Origin: Dyella sp. C11
GTDB taxonomy: Bacteria; Pseudomonadota; Gammaproteobacteria; Xanthomonadales; Rhodanobacteraceae
Reading direction: 5' to 3'
DNA length: 64,000 nucleotides
NCBI RefSeq assembly: GCF_003121485.1
Contig: NZ_QAVX01000009.1
Location: forward strand, 79,258 to 143,257
Shown here: positions 16,947-25,792 of the stretch, piece by piece
Position numbering within the stretch: position 1 is the first letter of the stretch
Layout: every line of letters starts with the position of its first letter
Program-made: the position numbers and the translations under genes
Notes under the pieces: generated by a model
What the model saw: only the letters and a program-made list of their open reading frames with translations
Told to the model about the DNA's origin: nothing
Database searches by the model: none

Positions 16947-17549
16947 ATGGCCAGCCACGATCCACGCATCGACGACTACATCGCCCACGCCGCGCCCTTC
17001 GCGCAGCCGGTCCTGGAACACCTGCGTGACCTCGTCCACGAGGTCTGCCCCGAGGTGGAAGAGGACGTCAAGTGGAGCATGCCGTTCTTCATCTACAAGA
17101 ACACGCCGTTGTGCTCGATGGCGTCGTTCAAAAGCCACTGCTCGTTCGGCTTCTGGCGCTACAGGGAATTGGCCGGCGACAAGGATGCCGAAGGCATGGG
17201 CCAGTTCGGCAAGCTCACATCGCTGAAGGACCTGCCGCCCAACCGCATCCTCATCGAGCTCATTCGCAAGGCCATGGCGCTGAACAAGAGCGGCGCGCGG
17301 ACAAGGCGAGCCCGTGCGGCCGCCAAGTCCGCGCCCGTGCTGCCCGAGGACTTCGCCGCCCTGCTCGTCTCCCGGCCGCATGCCGCGGCACGAAAAACGT
17401 ATGAAGCCTTTCCACCAGGCGCCAAACGCGAGTACGTGGATTGGATCAACGAAGCGAAAACCGACGCCACCCGGCAGAAGCGCATGGCCACCGCGCTGGA
17501 ATGGCTGGCGGAAGGCAAGCGCCGGAACTGGAAATACGAATCATGCTGA
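16947..17549 (+). CDS. YdeI/OmdA-family protein (DUF1801 plus OmdA)
   Basis: This is a 200-residue protein. The N-terminal half is a DUF1801/YdhG-like domain ('LVHEVCPEVEEDVKWSMPFF', 'MASFKSHCSFGFWRY'). The C-terminal 65 residues match the bacteriocin-protection/OmdA domain ('AARKTYEAFPPGAKREYVDW', 'EAKTDATRQKRMATALEWLA'). The family has no settled biochemical role. The last codons overlap the next GNAT gene (17543), indicating coupling. Confidence 0.88.
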   Translation: MASHDPRIDDYIAHAAPFAQPVLEHLRDLVHEVCPEVEEDVKWSMPFFIYKNTPLCSMASFKSHCSFGFWRYRELAGDKDAEGMGQFGKLTSLKDLPPNRILIELIRKAMALNKSGARTRRARAAAKSAPVLPEDFAALLVSRPHAAARKTYEAFPPGAKREYVDWINEAKTDATRQKRMATALEWLAEGKRRNWKYESC

Positions 17550-18010
17550 AGGCGCCGGTACTGCATTTCGAGGTGGACGATCCGTCATCACTCGACGTGT
17601 CGCCGCTGATTCGCGAATTGGACGGCTATCTTGCCGAGCTCTATCCCACCGGCAATATCCGTCCGGTACCCGCCGAAGAATTGAAGCAGCCCAACGTCAC
17701 CTTCCTCACCGCACGCGTCGACGGCACACCCGTCGCCTGCGGCGCCTTCGTGCGCCATGACGACTACGTGGAGGTGAAGCGCATGTACGTGCTGCCGGCC
17801 TGCCGCGGCCTTGGCCTGGGCAAGCAGTTGCTGGAAGCGCTGGAGACTGAAATTGTCCGTGCAGGCGGCGCGCTCGTGCGCCTGGAAACCGGCACGGCAC
17901 AAACGGAAGCCTTGGAACTCTACGAGCGCGCCGGTTATCGTCGCTGCCCGCCCTTCGGCGAACACCGCGCCAACCCGCGCAGCATCTGCATGGAGAAACC
18001 GCTCCCATGA
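17543..18010 (+). CDS. GNAT-family N-acetyltransferase
   Basis: The start at ATG 17543 lies inside the end of the YdeI-like gene. The protein has 155 residues with a clear acetyl-CoA motif VKRMYVLPACRGLGLGKQLL and the closing 'LYERAGYRRCPPFGEH', typical of the PhnO/YpeA-like acetyltransferase group. The substrate is not predictable. It overlaps the following GNAT gene by four bases (ATGA at 18007). Confidence 0.9.
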   Translation: MLKAPVLHFEVDDPSSLDVSPLIRELDGYLAELYPTGNIRPVPAEELKQPNVTFLTARVDGTPVACGAFVRHDDYVEVKRMYVLPACRGLGLGKQLLEALETEIVRAGGALVRLETGTAQTEALELYERAGYRRCPPFGEHRANPRSICMEKPLP

Positions 18011-18582
18011 TCCGCATTGCGCTGGCCGATGATGCCACCGCCTTCCACGACATCTACACGCCTTCCGTACTGCACGGCGTGGAAACCTTCGAGACCGAAC
18101 TGCCCGGCGTCGATGCGATGCGCGAGCGCGTCGTCACGCGCCTGCGCCAATATCCGTGGATTGTCTGGGAAGAAGACGGCCGCGTGCTGGCCTATGCCTA
18201 CGCCAGCCGCTTTCGCGAACGTGCCGCCTACGACTGGATCGCCGAAACGTCCATCTACGTGCATCCCGATGCACGCCGGCGCGGCATCGCCCGGCGTCTC
18301 TACGGCGCCCAACTCGATGCCATGCGCCTGCAGGGCATCAACCAGGCGGTGGGCGTCATTACCCTGCCCGGCCAGAGCAGCGTGACCATGCACGAATCCA
18401 TGGGCTTTACGCCTGCGGGTGTCTGGCGCAGCTCGGGCTACAAGCTCGGCCAGTGGTGGGATGTGGGCGTGTGGCAGCTGCAATTGCAGGCGCCTGAAAA
18501 CCCGCCGCGCCCGGTGGTGCCGTTCGCGGCCCTGCGTGAGACAGCGGAGTGGGCCGCGTTGTTGCAACGCATCAATTCCTGA
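18007..18582 (+). CDS. GNAT acetyltransferase, phosphinothricin/methionine sulfoximine type
   Basis: The protein has 191 residues. The pattern IRIALADDATAFHDIYTPSV, 'VETFETELPGVDAM', YAYASRFRERAAYDWIAETS, SIYVHPDARRRGIARRLY and 'MHESMGFTPAGVWRSSGYKL' is that of the Pat/MddA family, which acetylates phosphinothricin, methionine sulfoximine or related amino acids. It is the last gene of the five-gene coupled operon (15136-18582). A family B REP palindrome follows it. Confidence 0.9.
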   Translation: MIRIALADDATAFHDIYTPSVLHGVETFETELPGVDAMRERVVTRLRQYPWIVWEEDGRVLAYAYASRFRERAAYDWIAETSIYVHPDARRRGIARRLYGAQLDAMRLQGINQAVGVITLPGQSSVTMHESMGFTPAGVWRSSGYKLGQWWDVGVWQLQLQAPENPPRPVVPFAALRETAEWAALLQRINS

Positions 18583-18591
18583 CCCGGCTAC

Positions 18592-18672
18592 ATATGGGAG
18601 CGCACCCTGTGCGCGACGCCCGATGACCGACCTCTCGGCACACCCTGTCGCGCGCAGGGTGTGCTCCCACAA
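18592..18672. repeat. REP-type palindrome, family B
   Basis: The arms TGGGAGCGCACCCTGTGCGC and GCGCGCAGGGTGTGCTCCCA are separated by about 30 bp. This is the 'CACCCTGTGCGCGAC' version of the repeat that recurs at 23.35, 23.59, 28.95, 42.80 and 63.5-63.96 kb. It lies between the GNAT operon and the SDR gene. Confidence 0.9.
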
Positions 18673-18760
18673 ACAAAGGTGACGGCCGGGGCCGGTGTCA
18701 CGCGCGGCCAGCCCCTTTCCTCGGCTACCATTTCGTTTTTGGCATTTCCGAGGACGTTCC

Positions 18761-19522
18761 ATGCAGCTCAATCAGGTCAAGGCGATCATTACCGGCGGCG
18801 CCTCCGGTCTCGGCCAGGCCGTGGCTCAGTTCCTGGTCGCCAACGGCGGCACGGTGTCCCTGTTCGACGTGAACGAGGAAAAGGGCCAGGAAGCGGCGAA
18901 GGCATTGAAGGGCCACTTCTACCGCACCGACGTCACCTCCGAGGAAGGCGTGTCCGCCAACGTTGCCGCCGCGCGCGACGCGATGGGCGGCCTGAACGTG
19001 GTGGTGAACTGCGCCGGCATCCTGGGCGCCGGCCGCATGCTCGGCAAGGAAGGCCCGATGCCGCTGAGCACCTTCGCCACCACGGTGATGGTGAACCTGG
19101 TTGGCAGCTTCAACGTCGCCAAGGCAGGCGCTTCGCTGATGCAGGGCAACGAAGCCGGTGAAGACGGCGAGCGCGGCGTAATCATCAACACCGCGTCCGT
19201 TGCCGCCTTCGAAGGCCAGATCGGCCAGGCCGCGTATTCCGCCTCCAAGGGTGGCGTGGTCGGCATGACCCTGCCGATGGCACGCGAGCTGTCGCGGTTC
19301 GGTATCCGCGTCGTGACCATCGCCCCGGGCATCTTCTGGACGCCCATGGTGGACGGCATGCCGCCGCAGGTGCAGGAGTCGCTGTCCGCGTCCATTCCGT
19401 TCCCGTCCCGCCTGGGCAAGCCGGACGAGTTCGCCAACACGGTGGGCTTCATCCTGGGCAATCGCTACATCAACGGCGAAACCATCCGCCTCGACGGCGC
19501 GGTGCGCTTGCAGCCAAAGTAA
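18761..19522 (+). CDS. Short-chain dehydrogenase, HSD17B10-like 3-hydroxyacyl-CoA dehydrogenase
   Basis: The start at ATG 18761 gives 253 residues. The Rossmann NAD site is TGGASGLGQAVAQFLV (about 11-26), followed by NCAGI and the catalytic Ser ... YSASKGG (Tyr-x-x-x-Lys). The C-terminal 'TIAPGIFWTPMVDGMPPQVQ' and 'FANTVGFILGNRYINGETIR' are typical of type-2 3-hydroxyacyl-CoA dehydrogenases (17-beta-HSD10), which act in isoleucine and fatty-acid catabolism. The exact substrate is inferred from similarity only. Confidence 0.88.
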   Translation: MQLNQVKAIITGGASGLGQAVAQFLVANGGTVSLFDVNEEKGQEAAKALKGHFYRTDVTSEEGVSANVAAARDAMGGLNVVVNCAGILGAGRMLGKEGPMPLSTFATTVMVNLVGSFNVAKAGASLMQGNEAGEDGERGVIINTASVAAFEGQIGQAAYSASKGGVVGMTLPMARELSRFGIRVVTIAPGIFWTPMVDGMPPQVQESLSASIPFPSRLGKPDEFANTVGFILGNRYINGETIRLDGAVRLQPK

Positions 19523-19535
19523 GGCAGTAAAGGGG

Positions 19536-19687
19536 AAGTAGTAAGTGGTAAAGGGAAAGAGCAAGGGCTACCCGCCCGCTCAATGCCACTCAGCTATTTG
19601 CACTTGCTTCCCCTGCATGGCGCGCACGGATAGGCGCCTCAGTCCGCTCTTCCTACTTACCATTTACCACTTACTACTTACCCAAAC
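19536..19687. repeat. Inverted heptad-repeat element upstream of efpL
   Basis: AAGTAGTAAGTGGTAAA (19536-19552) is exactly complementary to TTTACCACTTACTACTT (19663-19679). The right arm consists of tandem 7-mers: CTACTTA, CCATTTA, CCACTTA, CTACTTA from about 19653 to 19680. A related but distinct copy occurs near 60967-61027. The element ends 8 bp before the efpL start codon, where no Shine-Dalgarno sequence is seen. Confidence 0.85.
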
Positions 19688-20254
19688 ATGAAAGCTTCCG
19701 ACGTCAAGAAAGGCAATGTGGTCGAACACGAAGGCACCGTCTATCAGGTGCGTGACATCGAGCGCAGCTCGCCCACGGCGCGTGGCGGCAACGTCACCTT
19801 CCGCTTCACCATGTATTCGATTCCCGGTGGCCGCAAGTTCGACCTGAGCCTGCGCGCCGACGACGATCTCAGGGAAATGGACCTGGTCCGCCGCGAGGCG
19901 AATATCTCGTACATGGACGACGGCGCCTTCGTCTTCATGGACAACGAGGATTACACCCAGTACCTGCTCTCATCCGAACTGGTGGGCGACAACGCCGGCT
20001 ACATCGTGGAAGGCGTGGAAGGCTATTACGTGCAGCTGATCGACGACGCACCGGTGGGCCTGCAAGTGCCGACCAGCGTCACGCTGACCGTGGTCGACAC
20101 CGCGCCGGAACTGAAGGGCGCCAGCGCCACCAAGCGCACCAAGCCGGCGAAGCTCAACACCGGCATTGAAATCCAGGTGCCGGAATACATCACCAACGAA
20201 GAAAAAGTGTGGGTGAACACGCTGACGGGCGAATTCGCCGGCCGCGCCTCCTGA
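19688..20254 (+). CDS. efpL: Elongation factor P-like protein EfpL (YeiP)
   Basis: The 188-residue protein has the three EF-P domains: an N-terminal KOW-like domain from [20 protein letters not shown] and two OB domains, ending in [20 protein letters not shown]. The tip loop reads SSPTARGGN, with Arg32 where EF-P carries its modified Lys; this marks the YeiP/EfpL subfamily, which relieves ribosome stalling without beta-lysylation. True efp is at 53.2 kb. The start codon is preceded by a repeat arm, not by a ribosome binding site. A strong terminator follows. Confidence 0.95.
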   Translation: MKASDVKKGNVVEHEGTVYQVRDIERSSPTARGGNVTFRFTMYSIPGGRKFDLSLRADDDLREMDLVRREANISYMDDGAFVFMDNEDYTQYLLSSELVGDNAGYIVEGVEGYYVQLIDDAPVGLQVPTSVTLTVVDTAPELKGASATKRTKPAKLNTGIEIQVPEYITNEEKVWVNTLTGEFAGRAS

Positions 20255-20280
20255 TCAACGCTTCGTCGTGATGCCTGAAA

Positions 20281-20306
20281 ACGCCGGGGAAACCCGGCGT
20301 TTTTTT
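20281..20306 (+). terminator. Rho-independent terminator after efpL
   Basis: ACGCCGGG-GAAA-CCCGGCGT followed by TTTTTT is a perfect 8-bp GC-rich stem with a stable tetraloop, 27 bp behind the efpL stop. Confidence 0.93.
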
Positions 20307-20361
20307 CGTTGCCTTGACGCCACCGCGCCGCTGCGGCACGTTCACTACTTCCCGCTCAGGA

Positions 20362-21168
20362 ATGCATGCCGTGTCGCGTCCCCACGCCCCGCATCCACGT
20401 CCATGGCGCGTAGCGCGCCTGCTGCTGATCGGCGCGACGTTCGCGCTCGCCGCGTGTGCTCCCGCGCCGGTGCGCAATCCCATCGCGCAATGGGTGCCGT
20501 CGCCCAACTTCGACGCGCGCCGCCCGGTGCTGATCGTCATTCATTTCACCAACGAGCACTCTGCCGAGCAGGCGCTGCACACGCTGCGCACGGCCAACAG
20601 CGGCGGCCCGGTGAGCTCGCATTACCTGATCGGCAACGACGGCCACATCTACCAGCTGGTCGCCGACGGCGAACGCGCCTGGCATGCAGGCGCGGGGCGC
20701 TGGGGCACGATCACCGATGTGAACTCCGCCTCCATCGGCATCGAGCTGGACAACGACGGCGACTCCCCTTTCACGCAGGTGCAGATCGACAACCTGCTGC
20801 GCCTCTTGGCCGACCTGTGCGACCGCCTGCGTATTCCGCGCACGCAGATTATCGGTCACGAAGATCTAGCACCCGGACGCAAGGACGATCCGGGCCCGCG
20901 TTTTCCGTGGCAGCAACTGGCACAGGCCGGGTTTGGCTTGTGGCCGCGCGGATCGTTGGTCGATCCGCCACCGGGTTTCGATCCGTGGGCGGCGTTGGGG
21001 TTGATCGGTTACCCGCTGGACAACCGCGATGCGGTGGTGCGTTCGTTCCACCACCACTTTCGCGGGATGGATGGCGATGCGCTGGACCAGCAGGACTTGC
21101 GCATCCTGTTCAACCTGGCGCAGCAGCTTGGCGTAGACGGTCATGTCACCACGGCACCCGCCGGCTGA
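20362..21168 (+). CDS. N-acetylmuramoyl-L-alanine amidase, AmiD-like lipoprotein
   Basis: The start at ATG 20362 (CAGGA upstream) gives 268 residues with an N-terminal signal and lipobox-like LAACAP (Cys about residue 32), so it is probably anchored to the outer membrane. The amidase-2 domain shows LIVIHFTNEHS (first Zn His), SSHYLIGNDGHIYQLVADGE, 'SIGIELDN' and the second Zn ligands in IIGHEDLAPGRKDDPGPRF. It trims anhydro-muropeptides or murein stems. A C-terminal helical segment resembles a peptidoglycan-binding domain. Confidence 0.92.
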   Translation: MHAVSRPHAPHPRPWRVARLLLIGATFALAACAPAPVRNPIAQWVPSPNFDARRPVLIVIHFTNEHSAEQALHTLRTANSGGPVSSHYLIGNDGHIYQLVADGERAWHAGAGRWGTITDVNSASIGIELDNDGDSPFTQVQIDNLLRLLADLCDRLRIPRTQIIGHEDLAPGRKDDPGPRFPWQQLAQAGFGLWPRGSLVDPPPGFDPWAALGLIGYPLDNRDAVVRSFHHHFRGMDGDALDQQDLRILFNLAQQLGVDGHVTTAPAG

Positions 21169-21243
21169 CGCGCCCGATCCGTCGCGTCCGCTTCAGCCTG
21201 GATAAGGCAAACTTGCGTCGTTACCAGGGAGCTTCGCCACGTC

Positions 21244-23328
21244 ATGTCCTCGACGGGTTATTCGCTGCGCGCCACGGTTGTCGATAGCCTGCTGACCACG
21301 AAACGGCCGGACGTGCCGGTGCGCGTGGTGGTACGCAACACCGCGGCGGTCATCCTGCCGCTGGCGATCGGCATTCTGATGGGACATCCGGGCATTGGCC
21401 TGGGTATCGGCGCCGGCGCGCTGGACACCATGTTCTCGGACCAGCCCGGCCCCTATCGCCAACGCATGACGCGGCTGCTGCTCGCATCGGTGGCGGCGGG
21501 CCTCGCCTCGTTGATCGGTTTCCTGATCGGCGACCAGCTGGTTCCCATCCTGATCGCCACGGCCGCGTTCGGCTTCGTCGGCGGCTTGCTGGTGGTGTTT
21601 GGCACCGACATGACCCGCGTAGGCATGACCAGCATGATCCTGCTGGTAGTCACGGCGGCCAATCCCCGACCGCTGCATGAAGCACTCGGAGCATCCGCGC
21701 TGATCTTCGCCGGCGGCCTGCTGCTGACGCTGTTTTCAGTAGCGGCATGGCCACTGCAACGCTACCGGCCCGAACGCCATGCACTGGCCGCCGTGTATCG
21801 CGGACTGGCCACGCTCGCGCGCCAGCAGGAACACGACGATGCCGACGTGCCGGCGCTTACCGATGCCATGACCACGCTGCAGCACACCTTGCTGGGCCGG
21901 CACCATGCACGCGGGCGTGCCATGGAGGCTTTCGGCGTGCTGCTTGAGCTGGCCGAGCGCATCCGCCTTGAACTCACCGCCATGGCCGAGTTGCGCGCCA
22001 ACCCCACCATCCATGCGATGTTCCGCGGCGATGCGGCGCGCGTGCTCGCCGCCATTGCCGATGCGCTGGAAGTGGCCGAATCGCCCCGTCAAGCGCAGCA
22101 CGCGCTGCAAACGCTGCAAGCCAGCGAGAACGCCCTGCTCGGCGATGGCGGCAACGCCGATGGCCTGGCGACGCACATCCACGCGCTTTCCGGCCAGCTG
22201 GCGGCCGCGGTGCGTAACGCGAACTGGGCAGGCAGCCGTGGTGAAATCCGCGCGGCCGCGGCGGAAACGCCACTGCCGACGGCACTGCGCAGCAGTTCGG
22301 CGCGCGCCACCTTGCGTGCCAACCTTACCCCGCATTCGGTAGCGTTTCGCCACGCCGTGCGCAGCGCCGTCACGCTGACGGCCACGCTGTTCGTGTCGCG
22401 CGAACTCGCCCTTCCCCACGGCTACTGGTTGCCGATGACGGCGGCCATCGTCTTGCGCCCCGACTTTGCCGCCACGTTCAACTTAGGCCTGCTGCGCGTG
22501 GTCGGCACGGTGCTCGGCCTGGTCATCACCACCGCGCTGCTGCACTTCACGCCACACGAGATGTGGGCGCATCTCGCGCTGATGGCGGTGCTGTGCATGG
22601 CGTTCCGCTACCTGGCCACGGCGCACTACGGCATGGCGGTGGCCGCGCTGACAGGCACCGTGGTGATCCTGCTCTCGTTCGAAGGCGTCAATTCCAGCGA
22701 CGCGGTGATGGATCGCGTGATCAATACGGCGCTGGGCAGCGGCATGGCCTTGATTGCCTACGTGCTGTGGCCAACATGGGAGCGCACCCGTGCGCGTGCG
22801 GCGTTGTCGGACATGGTCGATGCGTACGCCGATTACCTCAATGCGCTCGCCCACCCGGAACGTCGCGATGGCCGTCGCGAAGCGCGCACGGCGGCGCGCA
22901 CGGCACGCAGCAATGCACAGGCGTCTTTGGACCGCATGCGCGCCGAACCCGCCACGCCCGCGCAGCTGCTGGAGCTTGCCAACGCGCTGTTTGCCAACAG
23001 CAACCGACTGGCGCGCACGGCCATGACGCTGGAAGCGTTGATCGACGATCACGCCAACCTGCCTGAAACCGCCGAAATGTGCGCGTTCGTCGAGCACGCC
23101 GCGGGAGCGCTGCACGAAATTGCCAGCGCCATTCGCGCGCAACGCGCACCCGAACGCCTGCCCGACCTGCGCAGCCTGCAGCGCACATTTGCCGCGTTGC
23201 TGGGCATGGCCGAGGACAAACAGGCCGCCGACCTGCTCACGCGCATCAGCGACCGCCTGGTGGACAACGTGAACACGCTCGCGCACATCACGGGCCGCAG
23301 TCACCACAAGTCGACGGCCACGGTGTAA
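21244..23328 (+). CDS. FUSC-family inner-membrane transporter
   Basis: This is a 694-residue protein with two sets of transmembrane helices (about 35-175 and 370-510) separated by a large alpha-helical cytosolic domain and followed by a C-terminal helical domain. This is the architecture of the FUSC/YccS/AaeB family of aromatic-acid or small-molecule exporters. The repeated hallmark is 'ALPHGYWLPMTAAIVLRPDF' near residue 395. The last ~32 codons are duplicated downstream (see 23228-23670). The substrate is unknown. Confidence 0.88.
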   Translation: MSSTGYSLRATVVDSLLTTKRPDVPVRVVVRNTAAVILPLAIGILMGHPGIGLGIGAGALDTMFSDQPGPYRQRMTRLLLASVAAGLASLIGFLIGDQLVPILIATAAFGFVGGLLVVFGTDMTRVGMTSMILLVVTAANPRPLHEALGASALIFAGGLLLTLFSVAAWPLQRYRPERHALAAVYRGLATLARQQEHDDADVPALTDAMTTLQHTLLGRHHARGRAMEAFGVLLELAERIRLELTAMAELRANPTIHAMFRGDAARVLAAIADALEVAESPRQAQHALQTLQASENALLGDGGNADGLATHIHALSGQLAAAVRNANWAGSRGEIRAAAAETPLPTALRSSSARATLRANLTPHSVAFRHAVRSAVTLTATLFVSRELALPHGYWLPMTAAIVLRPDFAATFNLGLLRVVGTVLGLVITTALLHFTPHEMWAHLALMAVLCMAFRYLATAHYGMAVAALTGTVVILLSFEGVNSSDAVMDRVINTALGSGMALIAYVLWPTWERTRARAALSDMVDAYADYLNALAHPERRDGRREARTAARTARSNAQASLDRMRAEPATPAQLLELANALFANSNRLARTAMTLEALIDDHANLPETAEMCAFVEHAAGALHEIASAIRAQRAPERLPDLRSLQRTFAALLGMAEDKQAADLLTRISDRLVDNVNTLAHITGRSHHKSTATV

Positions 23329-23670
23329 CCACGCAGCGCCCCCCGCCGTTGTGGGAGCGCACCCTGTGCGCGACGGCTATCGCGATGAGCTTGGGGAATG
23401 TCGCGCACAGGGCGCTCCCACAGAGGTCTCATGGCTTGCAGGGGTTACGCGCCGACATGTCACCGACCCGCTCACGCGCATCAGCGACCGCCTGGTGGAC
23501 AACGTGAACACGCTGGCGCACATCACGGGCCGCAGTCACCACAAGTCGACGGCCACGGTGTAACCACGCAGCGTCACCCCCCCGCCGTTGTGGGAGCGCA
23601 CCCTGTGCGCGACGGCTATCGCGACGAGCTTGGGGAAAGTCGCGCACTGGGTGCGCCCCCACAAACAGGA
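23228..23670 (+). repeat. 236-bp tandem duplication: FUSC gene tail plus REP palindrome
   Basis: The segment 23228-23424 (last ~32 codons of the FUSC gene, stop, and a family B REP palindrome at 23348-23422) recurs at 23464-23664 with few differences; the offset is 236 bp. The two REP copies are at 23348-23422 and 23588-23664. The intergenic stretch 23329-23692 holds nothing else. Confidence 0.93.
23464..23563 (+). pseudogene. Duplicated 3' fragment of the FUSC transporter gene
   Basis: It translates to a near-identical copy of the FUSC C-terminus (LTRISDRLVDNVNTLAHITG followed by the same terminal residues and stop). It has no start or upstream domain of its own. Because the offset is not a multiple of three, it is out of frame with the parent and cannot be a read-through extension. 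Confidence 0.85.
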
Positions 23671-23692
23671 AAGGCTGCGTCCGCTTTCGGGC

Positions 23693-24067
23693 TTATGCCC
23701 CGACGCGTCGACGCACGGCATCGATATCCCTCACCGGCCGGATTTCGATACGCCCCGTGCGGGACCACGGAAATTCAGAGGCAATGCGCACGGCTTCGTC
23801 CATGTCCGCGGCCTCGATAAGGTTGAAGCCGCCGAGGTATTCCTTCGCCTCGGCAAAGGGGCCGTCCATCACCGATAGCTTGTCGTCGCGCATGCGCAGC
23901 GCCTTGGCTTGCGAGGGCGCCTCCAGCTGCATGGAATCCAGCAGGCAACCTTTCGCGCGCAGCTCGTCCGCGTGGACGAAGCAGCCGTGCATCATGGTGT
24001 CGAACTCGCCCGGCGGCAGGGCGTCGAGCAGGCTGTCGTCGCAATAGATCATGACCAGGAACTTCAT
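23693..24067 (-). CDS. YCII/DGPF-domain protein
   Basis: The start at 24067 (GGAGGCAAC upstream on the minus strand) gives 124 residues. The YciI-like ferredoxin fold begins MKFLVMIYCDDSLLDALPPG and contains the diagnostic DGPFAEAKEYLGGFNLIEA stretch. DGPF proteins are often encoded beside ECF sigma factors, but none is seen here. The biochemical function is unknown. Confidence 0.88.
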   Translation of the reverse strand: MKFLVMIYCDDSLLDALPPGEFDTMMHGCFVHADELRAKGCLLDSMQLEAPSQAKALRMRDDKLSVMDGPFAEAKEYLGGFNLIEAADMDEAVRIASEFPWSRTGRIEIRPVRDIDAVRRRVGA

Positions 24068-24254
24068 GTTGCCTCCGATGGCGTACGGCGTCGTCGCGCC
24101 AGCCATGATGACCGCAAAACGTTACGCCGGCATATGCCGTCAGGCCCGGGTTCACGCAGTGGCCGGCTGCGTCTCCCCGGCGGGTGAGCCGATGGCCGGA
24201 GTTACGCTGCACTGCGCCGAGACGGCACCCCGCCCCTCACTTACACTCGGGGGC

Positions 24255-25289
24255 ATGCTCAAAATCGACACACACGCCCACATCCTTCCTCGCGACTGGC
24301 CCAACCTTGCCGCCAAGTACGGCGACGAGCGCTTCCCCGTGATGATCCACAACGACGGGCGGCATCGCATCTACAAGGATGGCAAGTTCTTCCGCGAGGT
24401 ATGGGAGTCGGCGTTCGACGCGCAGCAGCGCATCGACGACTACGCCCGCTTCGGCGTCAGCGTGCAGGTGGTGTCCACCGTGCCGGTGCTGTTTTCCTAC
24501 TGGGCGCCCGGTTACCAGGCGCTGGAGCTGCATCGTCATCTGAACGACGAGACGGCGCGGATCTGCAACGACTACCCCCGCCATTACGCGGGCATCGGCA
24601 CGGTGCCCCTGCAATCCCCGGAACTGGCGATACGCGAGCTGGAGCGCTGCATCGACGAGCTGGGCCTGCAGGGCGTGCAGGTCGGTTCGCACTGCAACGA
24701 CTGGAACCTCGACGCGCCGGAACTGTTTCCGTTCTTCGAAGCGGCGGCCGACCTGGGCGCCGCCGTGATGGTGCACCCGTGGGACATGATGGGCGCGGCC
24801 AGCATGCCCAAGTACTGGCTGCCCTGGCTGGTGGGCATGCCGGCCGAACAGACCCGCGCGGCCTGCTGCCTGGTGTTCGGCGGTGTGCTGGAGCGCCTGC
24901 CCAAGCTGCGCGTGATGCTGGCCCACGGCGGCGGCAGTTTCCCGTGGACCATCGGCCGCATCGAGCACGGCTTCCGCATGCGCCCCGACCTGGTCGCCAC
25001 GGACAACCCGCGCAACCCGCGCGAATACCTGCAACGCCTGTACTTCGACTCCTGTGTGCACGATCCCCAGGCCCTGCGCTATCTCCTGGATGTGACCGGG
25101 GTCGAGCGCGTCATGCTGGGGACCGATTATCCTTTCCCCCTGGGGGAACAGCATCCTGGCAGCGGCATCGAGTCACTCGGGCTCGACGACGTGGCCCGCG
25201 CGCGGCTCTTCCACGGCACCGCCCTGGAATGGCTGGGGCTGCCGCTGCAACGATTCGAACCTCACACCCTCGCACAGGAAAAGGCATGA
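24255..25289 (+). CDS. nbaD: Aminocarboxymuconate-semialdehyde decarboxylase (ACMSD)
   Basis: ACMSD converts 2-amino-3-carboxymuconate semialdehyde to aminomuconate semialdehyde, diverting the kynurenine pathway away from quinolinate. The 344-residue amidohydrolase shows the metal motif IDTHAHILPRDWP, VMVHPWDMMG, the ligand His in 'MLAHGGGSFPWTIGRIEHGF' and the late Asp in LGTDYPFPLGE, all as in known ACMSDs. The start was set at ATG 24255. Kynureninase lies 1.7 kb downstream on the same strand, which supports the pathway. It overlaps the next gene by ATGA. Confidence 0.93.
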   Translation: MLKIDTHAHILPRDWPNLAAKYGDERFPVMIHNDGRHRIYKDGKFFREVWESAFDAQQRIDDYARFGVSVQVVSTVPVLFSYWAPGYQALELHRHLNDETARICNDYPRHYAGIGTVPLQSPELAIRELERCIDELGLQGVQVGSHCNDWNLDAPELFPFFEAAADLGAAVMVHPWDMMGAASMPKYWLPWLVGMPAEQTRAACCLVFGGVLERLPKLRVMLAHGGGSFPWTIGRIEHGFRMRPDLVATDNPRNPREYLQRLYFDSCVHDPQALRYLLDVTGVERVMLGTDYPFPLGEQHPGSGIESLGLDDVARARLFHGTALEWLGLPLQRFEPHTLAQEKA

Positions 25290-25792
25290 GCTTCTTCCGC
25301 AACATCGGTTTGGCCGGCGCCCTCTTGCTTGCCGGCGCTGCGCACGCCACGGACGTCAGCATGGCCGGCGGCAGCGTCAACTTCAGCACGCCGGATCAGT
25401 GGATGGGCATCATGGAAACCCAGGGCGACCCGGAAGTACGCGTGTTCCAGGTGCCCGCCCCCTCGCCCAACGGCAGCAGCAACCTGGCCCGCGTGTCGGT
25501 GACGGTGAAGCAGCTCGGCACCGCCAGCGACTTCCAGCAGTACTTTTCCGGCGCCATGAGCAAGGCCAAGGCCCTCACCGGCTACCAGCCTGCCACGGGC
25601 GGCTCACCGGACAACTTCGTCTACACGGCGCAGGAAAACGGCGCGCAGTTCAGCTACAGCGAGCGCTACTGGTTCAAGGACAATCACGCCATCCAGCTGC
25701 GCTGCGTGCGCCCGGCGCAAAGCGCGGCCGGCGCGGCCTGGCGTGCGTCGTTCGACAAGGGCTGCGATGCGATTGCCGCGCGGCTGAAGTAA
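25286..25792 (+). CDS. Small periplasmic protein coupled to ACMSD
   Basis: The 168-residue protein has a signal peptide (SFFRNIGLAGALLLAGAAHA). The mature part (SMAGGSVNFSTPDQWMGIME...) forms an alternating strand pattern with two cysteines near the C-terminus. It resembles small exported proteins of unknown function that detect or bind something at the envelope; no family is recognised. The start overlaps the ACMSD stop by four bases, so the two are co-translated. Confidence 0.75.
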   Translation: MSFFRNIGLAGALLLAGAAHATDVSMAGGSVNFSTPDQWMGIMETQGDPEVRVFQVPAPSPNGSSNLARVSVTVKQLGTASDFQQYFSGAMSKAKALTGYQPATGGSPDNFVYTAQENGAQFSYSERYWFKDNHAIQLRCVRPAQSAAGAAWRASFDKGCDAIAARLK

